A stretch of DNA of 64,000 bases from Herpetosiphon gulosus (lineage in GTDB: Bacteria > Chloroflexota > Chloroflexia > Chloroflexales > Herpetosiphonaceae). This document shows, piece after piece, positions 41,714-50,200 of this stretch (positions are counted from its first letter, which is position 1; every line of letters begins with the position of its first letter). A program made the position numbers and the translations under genes. The stretch covers positions 372,001 through 436,000 of the forward strand of contig NZ_BAABRU010000002.1 in the NCBI RefSeq assembly GCF_039545135.1. Direction: 5' to 3'. The notes under the pieces were generated by a model. The model was given only the letters and a program-made list of their open reading frames with translations. It was not told the origin of the DNA and did no database searches.

Positions 41714-42979
41714 CTAAGCTTGCATACGTTGTTCAATAATTTCGACGGCGCAGCTGATGCCCTGCTCGGCTTGCAGGGTTTTGGCCATCGCTTGAGCATT
41801 GTGCTGCATGCTCGGCGTGTTAGAGGCTTGCGAAATCGCCCAAGCCAAACGATCGACAGTGAGTTTATTGCGCGGAATCGCCTTTGGCCCTAAGCCCAAG
41901 TCATATACTCGCTGCCCCCAACGCAATTGATCGCCCAAATGCGGCACGATCACGGTGGGCAAACCAGCCGCCAAGCTTGCAGCAGTTGTGCCAGCCCCTC
42001 CATGGTGCACCGCCGCTTTGACATGGCGAAAAAGCCGTTCATGCGGTGCTGCACCAATTCGAAAAACAGTTTTAGGCAATTCGATTTGGCCCAAGCCAGC
42101 CCAGCCAGTCTGGATAATTGCCCGTTGCCCACTATGCGCCACCGCTTTGAGCAACAGTTCGGTAAAGGCATCGGGGTTGGCTCCAGTCATGCTGCCAAAA
42201 CCAATGTAGATTGGAGTTGGTCCATCGGCCAAAAATTGCTCAAGTTCAGGCGGCATTTGCCAAGCCTCATCTGGCGGCAACATCCAATAACCCACCGTCT
42301 GAATATTGGCAGGCCAATCGCTAGGATGCGGAATAATTGCCGAGCTATAGCCTTGAATCATGGTGGTTTGGCGCAAACGCTCGGTATATTCGCGCACGCT
42401 TTGGGCTGGTAATTTGAGCTGTTGCTGACGAAATTGATTAATAAAATCACCGCCAACCTGCCACATAAACGGCTCGATCACCCATCGCCCAAACCAATAA
42501 TTAATGATGTTGTCGTGGTTTGGTAGAATTGCCGCCGCACTGGCAGGACCGCAACGCGTGGCCAACATAGCTGGTTGCAATGGCGTGCTAATATGCAGCA
42601 CCTTCAGCACTTCAGCCAAAGTCACCGCAAACACGTCCGAGGTAAAACTGCTAATCAACACATCGCAGTTTTGGGCGGCTTGCCAAGCATCTTCAACCAT
42701 AGTCAAGGCATGTTGCTTCAACAACCGGCGCATCGCATTGCGCTGCTTAATTGGATTAGCCCCATGTTTGACCCAATCGTTGCCATGATCGCTCAACATC
42801 ATCTGCTGAATATCGACCCGCGCAGTGGCAACTTGTAGGCCAAACTCCTCAACCCAGCTTTTAAAATTGCTGCTGACCAACAGGGTTATTGAATGCCCGC
42901 GCTGTTGTAAGGCCAAGCCCAAGGCCACCATCGGCTGAACATCACCACGTGTCCCAAACGCAATAATTAAAATTCTCAC
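41714..42979 (-). CDS. GT1-family glycosyltransferase (sterol/antibiotic glucosyltransferase-like)
   Basis: A 421-residue GT-B enzyme. N-terminal domain starts RILIIAFGTRGDVQPMVALGLAL, the fingerprint of the UGT51/sterol glucosyltransferase and glycopeptide transferase group. C-terminal donor site: PIYIGFGSM, AAVHHGGAGTTAASLAAGLPTVIVPHLGDQLRWG, which includes the conserved His and the DQ pair for UDP- or TDP-sugar. The acceptor is unknown and could be a lipid or a natural product. The start is GTG, overlapping the preceding esterase stop in GTGA, so translation is probably coupled. Confidence 0.92.
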   Translation of the reverse strand: MRILIIAFGTRGDVQPMVALGLALQQRGHSITLLVSSNFKSWVEEFGLQVATARVDIQQMMLSDHGNDWVKHGANPIKQRNAMRRLLKQHALTMVEDAWQAAQNCDVLISSFTSDVFAVTLAEVLKVLHISTPLQPAMLATRCGPASAAAILPNHDNIINYWFGRWVIEPFMWQVGGDFINQFRQQQLKLPAQSVREYTERLRQTTMIQGYSSAIIPHPSDWPANIQTVGYWMLPPDEAWQMPPELEQFLADGPTPIYIGFGSMTGANPDAFTELLLKAVAHSGQRAIIQTGWAGLGQIELPKTVFRIGAAPHERLFRHVKAAVHHGGAGTTAASLAAGLPTVIVPHLGDQLRWGQRVYDLGLGPKAIPRNKLTVDRLAWAISQASNTPSMQHNAQAMAKTLQAEQGISCAVEIIEQRMQA

Positions 42980-43809
42980 ACACTTGCTCCCAGTAAAAAG
43001 GCTAAGGGTAGCTCAATTCGTTCACGCCAAGCATGCTCGGAATGGTCTGCCCCAACAAATTTTTTGGTCAGCCAATTGCGGCTTTGGCGATACCCTGCCG
43101 CTTGCATCCATCCATCCATTTCTCTTTGATATGGCTCATACTCAGCATCAAGCCCTTCGGTGCCAAAATCAAAATACAACCGATGCTTATTAGGTTTCGG
43201 TAGCCGTTGGCCAAACCAGCGTACCAACGGGCTTGCCCCAATTGGCCAGTGGGTCGAAAGACACCCAGCATTGCCAAAAACTTTCGGGTATTCGACCAAG
43301 GCATAGAGCGAAATGATGCCGCCCATACTTGCGCCCATAATGCTGGTATGCTCAGGCTCAGGGTGGGTACGATAGGTTGCATCGATCTGTGGTTTCAGCG
43401 TTTTTACAATCCAAGCCAAATATTGATCGGAAAGTGGTACGCCACCAACAGCTGCGACAAATTGCGCTTGGGCGGCGGCGTTGGCAGTGTAGAATGGCTT
43501 GGCAGGCAAATAATCGCGAATCCGCTGCTCGCTATTCCAAATGCCAACCACAATCGCGCCATTGATCGTTTGGGTTGCAATCAAGTTTTCTAGCGCCTCA
43601 TCAACCCCCAAATCAACCCCGATATAGGCCAAAGCTGGGTCAAACACGTTTTGACCATCATGTATGTAGATCACTGGAAAAGCTTCGCTACTGCTATGGT
43701 AATTGGCTGGCAGCCATACATCAACATTGCGGGGCAAAAGGCCAGGAATATCCATATTGGCATAGCGTTCTAAAAATCCAGTTGCATCAGATAATTCAAT
43801 AGTCTGCAT
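42976..43809 (-). CDS. esterase (Fes/IroE-like, esterase D family)
   Basis: A 277-residue alpha/beta hydrolase of the putative esterase family (PF00756 type). VWLPANYHSSSEAFPVIYIHDGQNVF is the typical first part; the nucleophile elbow is GASMGGIISLYALVEYP; FDFGTEGLDAEYEPYQ gives the acid and DHSEHAWRERIELPLAFLLG the histidine region. The family hydrolyses siderophore esters, S-formylglutathione or other acyl esters; the substrate here is unclear. No signal peptide. GAGG 6 nt before ATG. It overlaps the GT1 gene by 4 nt and follows the unknown protein gene by 11 nt. Confidence 0.9.
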   Translation of the reverse strand: MQTIELSDATGFLERYANMDIPGLLPRNVDVWLPANYHSSSEAFPVIYIHDGQNVFDPALAYIGVDLGVDEALENLIATQTINGAIVVGIWNSEQRIRDYLPAKPFYTANAAAQAQFVAAVGGVPLSDQYLAWIVKTLKPQIDATYRTHPEPEHTSIMGASMGGIISLYALVEYPKVFGNAGCLSTHWPIGASPLVRWFGQRLPKPNKHRLYFDFGTEGLDAEYEPYQREMDGWMQAAGYRQSRNWLTKKFVGADHSEHAWRERIELPLAFLLGASV

Positions 43810-43820
43810 AGCTACCTCAA

Positions 43821-44333
43821 CTACGAATCTAGAGTTTTTAGCATGGTCTGGATGAAGTTAATCGCCATTTTGGGTGGGAGGCTTGAGCGCGGCCAAGTTC
43901 GCTGATGAATAATGCTATAGCCGCGTGGGTTGAGCAAGATCATCGAACAAGAGTAGCCACCAATCCAAGCAAAAAAAGGTTGTTCAACCAGTTTAATACA
44001 TTCGGCGCTAAATTCACGGGCGCTCACCGCTACCGTAATTGCATTGGGTAGATGCAAGCGCAGCCAGCGTTTCCGCACAAAACCAGCCTCGACTAGCTTT
44101 AATTGGGCCAAATTGGCTTGCTCTAAGGTATAGGCTTGATATTCTTGATCAATCGCTAGCCGATCAAAATCCCAAAAAGCCAGATCATTGGTCACTTTGC
44201 CAATTAAGGGTAGCGGCGCAACCCAACGTAGATGCACATCGGCAGCTTGCGGGTTAAGTTGAATCGGGCGGGTATAATTCATGTCCCGCCGTTCCAGCCA
44301 ACGCGTTAATTGGTCAAAGAAGTAATAATTCAT
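43821..44333 (-). CDS. hypothetical protein
   Basis: Not recognised. 170 residues from ATG 44333, whose first base overlaps the arsB-like stop in ATGA (a typical coupled start); a longer frame to 44351 would run back into that gene. The protein is soluble and Trp/Arg-rich: QLTRWLERRDMNYTRPIQL, LAFWDFDRLAIDQEYQAY, VRKRWLRLHLPNAITV, FAWIGGYSCSMILLNPRGYS. No signal peptide or membrane segment is evident. It is second in an operon of transporter, esterase, GT1 and pentapeptide genes. Confidence 0.78.
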   Translation of the reverse strand: MNYYFFDQLTRWLERRDMNYTRPIQLNPQAADVHLRWVAPLPLIGKVTNDLAFWDFDRLAIDQEYQAYTLEQANLAQLKLVEAGFVRKRWLRLHLPNAITVAVSAREFSAECIKLVEQPFFAWIGGYSCSMILLNPRGYSIIHQRTWPRSSLPPKMAINFIQTMLKTLDS

Positions 44334-45589
44334 GCCATTAGCCACATCCAAAACGTACCAATTAATAAGGATGGTAGCACAAACAGCAAGCCCAACTTAA
44401 AATATTGTTTGGCGCTAATTTCCATCCCTTTGCGCCGTAAAATTACCAACCACAGCATGGTGGCCAACGAGCCAACAATCGTTAAATTTGGCCCAAGGTC
44501 AGCCCCAAAAATTGTGGCATAGATCAAAGCAGGCTCAGGCGTGCTGGGCAAATGTTCAAGGGTCGAGGTCATCACCAAAGTCATTGGCACATTGTTGATC
44601 ATATTCGAGCCAAGCGCACTACCAAAAATTACCCGCGCAATGTTGCCCAAACTCGCGCCGCTACCCTGCAACAAACTCGCGCCAAAGCGTTCAGTCCAGC
44701 CTAATTGCTCGATTGCCCGTACCACTAAAAACATGCCGCTGATAAAGCCAAACAAGGCTGGCGATAACTCATGCAAGGCTTGTTTGGGCTTAAACGTGCC
44801 ATTCCACCAACTAATCGCTGCTAAGAGGGCTGCTCCGGCCAAAGCCACAAAGGCCAATGGCACTTGCCACAACGAGCCAGCTACATAGGCCACGGCAATA
44901 CTGCCCAAGCCAATGAGGGTTGCCCAATAGAGGCGCGGGTTGGCGATGGTTAAATCATCAAGTAACGCCAAATCATAGCTGCCCTGCAAATCGCGCCGAA
45001 ACAACCAAGCAAATAGCCCGATATTCCAGCCAATACACAGCAGTGATGGCACCAACAAATAGGCCCAATATTCCAGCAACTCCCGATTAAAACGGGTTAG
45101 TACCAAAATATTAATTGGGTTGGAAACGGGCAGCAACGCCGAAGCAGTATCGGCAATAAAGGTGCAGGCAAACATAAATGGCAAGGCTGACAAGCGCAAA
45201 CGGCTGGCCAACGTCCAAACCACTGGAGTTAAAATCAAGGCTGTAGCGTCGTTGGAGAGCACCGCCGTAATCAACGTGCCCACCAAAAATACTGCCAAAT
45301 ATAAACGCTGAGCTGAACCATTGGCCCAACGCGCTGCCTGTAACGCCAAGGCTTGAAACACCCCAGCTTGCTCGGCAAAAAAGGCAATTAGCATCAAACC
45401 TACAAAAAAACCATACACATTCCATTCGCGGGCAAGCGTCGGCAAAATTGCCTTCAGTGGCAAAATCCCGACCAATAGCATGGCAACTGCGCCAAGTAAA
45501 GCAACCCAAGCTTCCGAAATATTGCGCGGACGAACCATTACGCCCAAGAGCGTGGCTCCAAAAATTGTTCCACCAAGTAGCAGTTGCAT
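44330..45589 (-). CDS. ArsB/NhaD-superfamily membrane transporter
   Basis: A 419-residue polytopic membrane protein with about 11-12 membrane segments. VRPRNISEAWVALLGAVAMLL near the N-terminus, VLSNDATALILTPVVW and PVSNPINILVL are typical of the ArsB arsenite antiporter branch of the ion transporter superfamily. The second half has the matching inverted repeat with LGSNMINNVPMTLVMTS and GADLGPNLTIVGSLATMLWL. No arsC, arsR or arsA gene is near, so the true substrate could be another anion or weak acid. ATG 45589 has AGGA at 6 nt; the longer frame to 45622 lacks a good site. It heads the operon that ends at 40970. Confidence 0.85.
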   Translation of the reverse strand: MQLLLGGTIFGATLLGVMVRPRNISEAWVALLGAVAMLLVGILPLKAILPTLAREWNVYGFFVGLMLIAFFAEQAGVFQALALQAARWANGSAQRLYLAVFLVGTLITAVLSNDATALILTPVVWTLASRLRLSALPFMFACTFIADTASALLPVSNPINILVLTRFNRELLEYWAYLLVPSLLCIGWNIGLFAWLFRRDLQGSYDLALLDDLTIANPRLYWATLIGLGSIAVAYVAGSLWQVPLAFVALAGAALLAAISWWNGTFKPKQALHELSPALFGFISGMFLVVRAIEQLGWTERFGASLLQGSGASLGNIARVIFGSALGSNMINNVPMTLVMTSTLEHLPSTPEPALIYATIFGADLGPNLTIVGSLATMLWLVILRRKGMEISAKQYFKLGLLFVLPSLLIGTFWMWLMA

Positions 45590-45765
45590 GATCTTCCTAT
45601 TAAATGAGGGTTTACGAATCAATCACATTCTTTAACGCAGCGGCGGAGAGCTTTTAAGCATACAGGACTGCAAGACCGTTTTAGCCACGAATTGCACGAA
45701 TTCCACAAATAATCGTTTCATTCCTCATCCTTCGATACTCTGCGCCGCTGCGTTAAAACTAGCCC

Positions 45766-45941
45766 CTATGTGTAATGGTTCATTGGGTTGGCAACGCATG
45801 GCATGCCCTCACCCCCTCTCCCGCACGCGCGGCGAGGGGGAACCGTTCCAACAGTGCTCCCCTCGTCCGCCGCCGTGGGCGAGGGGCTGGGGGTGAGGGT
45901 ACGAGCACTGGTTGTTAACCTCATAATCCATTACGCCTATG
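45766..45941. repeat. fold-back intergenic element (copy 4, with long arms)
   Basis: A 176-bp imperfect palindrome. Left arm: CTATGTGTAATGGTT, GCCCTCACCCC. Right arm, reversed: ATAGGCGTAATGGATTAT, GGTTAACAACC, TACCCTCACCCC. Core arms CTCTCCCGCACGCGCGGCG and CCCCTCGTCCGCCGCCG. The left flank also has CACGAATTGCACGAATTCCAC (about 45685) and CTGCGTTAAAACTA, both also near copy 2. Not coding. Confidence 0.75.
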
Positions 45942-45978
45942 CGCTATGTTCTATGGTCTATGGTCTTTCCCTAGCATA

Positions 45979-46012
45979 TAAAAAACCGCCAACCACAGCC
46001 GTGGTGACGGTT
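45979..46012 (-). terminator. intrinsic terminator of the signalling operon
   Basis: On the minus strand AACCGTCACCAC, loop GGCT, GTGGTTGGCGGTT, then TTTTATATGC. One mismatch/bulge in a 12-13-bp stem. It starts 25 nt after the stop of the alpha/beta hydrolase gene. Confidence 0.8.
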
Positions 46013-46037
46013 GCTACCAATCATCGTTTTTAAGCGC

Positions 46038-46871
46038 CTACAAATACTCGAATTGGCTGATACGTCGCCGCCACTCTTCTTTGATTTGGACAGTGTTTGC
46101 GCCGCGACTGGTGAAGAAATCGAGAATCAAGCGATTGAACTGCGAATTAGTATCCAAGAACGGAAAGTGAGTACCATTTTCTAAGGTCAATACCTGATGT
46201 TCGATCGCTGCAGTTTCAAACAATTGGGCATGATCACGGACAACAATTTGATCGTTGCCAGTATAAATGCCTAAGGTTGGAGTTTTAAGTGTTTCAAGGG
46301 TTGAGCGCAAGTCAGCTGCTAGCACCGAATCAAACACGCGCTGAATCACATCGCCGGAAGTAGCGTTGGTATCTTCCAAGACTTCGCGATAGGTGTCATC
46401 ATCGATTTTGATATTTTTGAGCAGCTTGCTCCAGGTTTCGTTGGGGTTAGATTTGCCCATCAAGCGCGAAAGTGTGCTGGGCTTAACCAAGGTGCTCAAC
46501 GGCTCGCCATGCACGGGCATGTTCGAAGTGATCACTTTGATAAAACTATTGGGAGCTTGCGCCGCCGCCCGAATTGCGACCATCCCGCCAAGGCCATGGC
46601 CAACCAGGTTGGTGCGAACCATCCCCAATTCGCGCATAAAGGCGAGCAGTTGCTCAACATAGGCATCGATATTGTAAGTACCGATCGATCGATCCGAATC
46701 GCCAAAACCCCAAAAATCGAGAGCATAGGCCCGAAAGCGATCAGAGACCATCTCCATTGACGGAACCCAATAGCGCCAAGAGCCAAGCCAACTATGCAAG
46801 AAGATAATTGGCTGACCACGGCCAAACACTTCGTAATGCACAACCCGATTTTCGATAAAAATTGCACTCAT
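46038..46871 (-). CDS. alpha/beta hydrolase-fold protein lacking the nucleophile serine
   Basis: A 277-residue alpha/beta hydrolase fold. The oxyanion region PIIFLHSWLGSWRYW and ALDFWGFGDSD are normal. The nucleophile elbow reads GHGLGG instead of GHSLGG, so residue 93 is Gly; the codon is GGC. The acid (GNDQIVVRD) and His (NGTHFPFLD) regions are kept. It may be a non-catalytic binding protein or use another mechanism. It overlaps the receiver gene by 4 nt (ATGA), so it is translationally coupled to a signalling protein. RsbQ-like hydrolases in Bacillus act in stress signalling, which offers a loose parallel. Confidence 0.88.
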   Translation of the reverse strand: MSAIFIENRVVHYEVFGRGQPIIFLHSWLGSWRYWVPSMEMVSDRFRAYALDFWGFGDSDRSIGTYNIDAYVEQLLAFMRELGMVRTNLVGHGLGGMVAIRAAAQAPNSFIKVITSNMPVHGEPLSTLVKPSTLSRLMGKSNPNETWSKLLKNIKIDDDTYREVLEDTNATSGDVIQRVFDSVLAADLRSTLETLKTPTLGIYTGNDQIVVRDHAQLFETAAIEHQVLTLENGTHFPFLDTNSQFNRLILDFFTSRGANTVQIKEEWRRRISQFEYL

Positions 46872-47248
46872 GCCCGCGTACTCAACAATTCGCGCACCCG
46901 ACCAATGAGGGTTGCTGGAGCATAGGGCTTGAGCATATACTCGGTCGCGCCTGATTCCCAGCCTTCCTCTATTTCGGTTTTTTGCCCTTTAGCCGATAGC
47001 AAAATAATTGGTGTCGAAGCAAATTGTGGGTACTTGCGCAACTCACGACATGCTTCGTAGCCAGTCATCCGTGGCATTTTAATATCAAGAACCAGTAACT
47101 CTGGAGTAACCTGAAGGGCTAGTTCAACCGCTTCTGCTCCATTATGTGCTTCGATCACCTCAAACCCGCCAAGGCTCCGCAGGCTAAAGCTGGTCATAAA
47201 CAGCACATCTGGCTCATCGTCTGCAACGAGAATTTTGATCATGCCCAT
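46868..47248 (-). CDS. single-domain response regulator (receiver)
   Basis: A 126-residue receiver domain with no output domain. Acidic pocket VADDEPD, phosphoacceptor D55 in LLVLDIKMPRMTG, Thr/Ser and Lys switch residues in PIILLSAKGQKTE. AGGAG lies 5 nt before ATG 47248. It begins 24 nt after the giant kinase gene and overlaps the hydrolase gene downstream by 4 nt. It is a natural phosphorylation target of the kinase encoded just before; the effect of phosphorylation must pass through protein contacts, possibly with the coupled hydrolase-fold protein (inference). Confidence 0.94.
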   Translation of the reverse strand: MGMIKILVADDEPDVLFMTSFSLRSLGGFEVIEAHNGAEAVELALQVTPELLVLDIKMPRMTGYEACRELRKYPQFASTPIILLSAKGQKTEIEEGWESGATEYMLKPYAPATLIGRVRELLSTRA

Positions 47249-47272
47249 CGAAGCTCCTGTGTTCTGCCGATG

Positions 47273-50200
47273 CTAGACCTCATCACGTTCGCCTAAGTCG
47301 GGGCGTGGTTGCACTTCTGGTAGCGAGAAGCTGAATGTACTGCCCTCACCATAGACACTTTGCACCCACATATCGCCATTATGCAATTCGATAAACGACT
47401 TAGCGATGGAAAGCCCTAAGCCTGTGCCGCCAACTTCATCACGTAGGGGACTATCGGCTCGATAGAATCGTTTGAACATGCTCTTTTGTTGCTCGGCTGT
47501 CAAACCGACCCCGGTATCTTTGACATCAAGCTGGATCATCTTGTCCTCGTTGATGAAGGTGCGGATTATCACATCGCCACCAGCGTAGGTATACTTGATC
47601 GCATTCGAAACCATGTTCGTTAAGACCTGTCCAATCCGCTTACTATCATACTCGATTAATGGCAATGTGTCGTCAAGCTCGAGTTTCAGCGTCATATTCT
47701 TCTTCTCGATTTCAAGCCCCCAGGTTGCCACGATATCGCGCACCAATTGGTTAATTTGGTTCGGCGCAGTGTTCAAGACAATCTTGCCTGCTTCCAAGCG
47801 CCCAATTTCCAACAGGTCTTCGACCAAGCCCACCATGCGCATAGCATTGGTCTTGACGGTGTTTAACATTTCGCGTTGTGGATCGGATAGTTGGCCAACT
47901 GCACCGAGCAGCAGCAAATCGACAAAGCCGCGAATTGGGGTAAGCGGCGTGCGTAACTCGTGCGAAACCGTCGCCACAAAGTCACGCTTAGCCCGATCAG
48001 CTTCAACTTCACGGGTAATATCGCGCAAGACCACCACAACCCCGAAGCGTGAGCTTTCTTCGCCAACCACCGGGGCAAAGTTGGCCGCAATCGATTGGCC
48101 TGGCAATTCGATCATGCTGCGATGCACGCCTTCGGAGCGTTGCACCACCTGAATGCCTTCGTGCAAACCAGCATACAGCAGTAACGAGCGGCCTTCTTCA
48201 TGCAATTCTTCTTCGTTGCGCGGAGCAGCCACGACTTGCAAGCTGTTGTGCATCACTTCCGAGCGCGGAATCCGCAAAACATCTTCGGCTGCTGGATTAT
48301 ACAGAATGATCTTCTCGGTTTGGTGGTCAAGCACCATAACCCCTTCCGAAACACTCTGGAGAATAGCAGCGGTCTTGCTCGCTTCTTCACGTTGTTGCCA
48401 CATCGCGTCAGAAAGTCGGTCAGCCGAGTCATAAACCAAGGTGTAAAGGTCGGCGTTGTGCAAGGCCGAAGAAACTTCGCCACCAATCGTCGAGAGGAAG
48501 CGCAGGTGATCTTGGGTGAAGAAGCCAATTTCGTTGCTATAGAGCATCAACACCCCTTGAGGTGCGTCGCTCGAAAGTAATGGCACGGCAATCACCGAGC
48601 GCACATCGTCACCGCGTCCGCTTTGGGCATTCGTCCAACGCTCATCCAGCCAAACATCGGAGATCACCACGCCTTCGTTGTGCTCGATGATCCAGTTGGC
48701 CAAACCTGGGTGTTGGAAGCGTACTCGCGTTTCAATCGACTTCAAGCCCAATTCTTCGTTGAGCACTGCATGACACACCAAATCTTTGGATTCGCGGTCG
48801 AGCAAGAAGACTGCCCCACGCCGTACCATCAAGGCCGAAGCCGCGAGATCAAGCGTGCGCAGCAAGAGCTCGTCGCGGTCGAGGGTCGTGCCAAGCTCAG
48901 TTGCAATGTTGTAGAGTGCTTCGACTCGTTCCTTTTCACCCTTAAGTTCCAAGGTGCGCTGATCAACGATTTCTTCGAGCTCAAGATTGAAGCGGCGAAT
49001 TTGATCGAACAATTGAGCATTGTTGATCGCTTGACCAATTTGGGTTGCCAAAATCATCAAGCTCGAAATCGTGCGTTCGTTGAAGGTAAATGGTTCGTCC
49101 ATCCCCACGAACACCACGCCGCGCAAGCCTTCGCGCAACATTGGCAAGAAGATCGAGCCACGCATGCCGATGCTATTGACGAATGGCGCTAAGCCTTCGT
49201 CGGTGCTGGCATCAAACAAGGCCAATGGATGGCCTGAACGCAATGGCCGCAAAATTTCCATGCTGCCAACATCAAGCTCATTGGTATCGGGCAGTTCCAA
49301 TTCCATATGGTCGCGGTTGAGTGCTAACGAGTTGGTAATTGTGTAACCATCGCCTGCGACCACGATAATCCCGCCGAAATCGGCCCGCGACATTTCGATT
49401 GCGCTCGAAGCACTAATCGCCATCAATTCGTCGATTTCCAAGGTACTAGCCAAGGAAACGCTGGTTTCTGAAAGCGTCGAAAGTTCGCGCACGCTCTGGC
49501 GTGATTCCGAGAAGAGCCGTGCATTTTCCAAGGCTTGGGCTGCTTGCGAGGCAATCGTGAGCAACAATTGCACCAATTCATCGCTATAGGCATTATCCTG
49601 CTCATAGCTTTGAACCGTCATAACCCCGACAACCTTATCGGCGGCAATCAGTGGAATTCCTAGCCATGAACGGGCCATATCGCCAACTTGATCAACCTTC
49701 ATTTCGGTCATGCGTTCGGCGATATGTGGGCCTTGCAACAACAACGGCTGCCGTTTACGAATGACATATTCAGTCAAACCATTTACGCCGCGCTGCGGCA
49801 TAACATTGATTGGATGGCCATATTCGTAATACAGCGGGAAGGTCACTTCTTTATTGCGCTCATCATACAGCGCAAGATAGAAGTTTTCGGTTTTGACCAA
49901 CTTGCCAGTTTGTTCGTAAATCACCCGCAGCAAGTCGTCGAAGCGCACCGTTGAACTCAAGGCTTGACCAATATTATTCAAGGTGTTCAAGCGCTGAATC
50001 GATTGTTCGCGCTCAGAGAACAATCGAGCATTGGCAATCGCCGCGCCTGCCTGCGCCGCAACCGTGGTAACGAAGCTCATATCATATTCAGAGAACGAAT
50101 ATTCTTCATAGCTCTGAATATTGATAATCCCAATCACATCAACGCCAACCACAATTGGCACAACCAGATACGACTGTTCGATCTCTCCCTGACCACCAAC

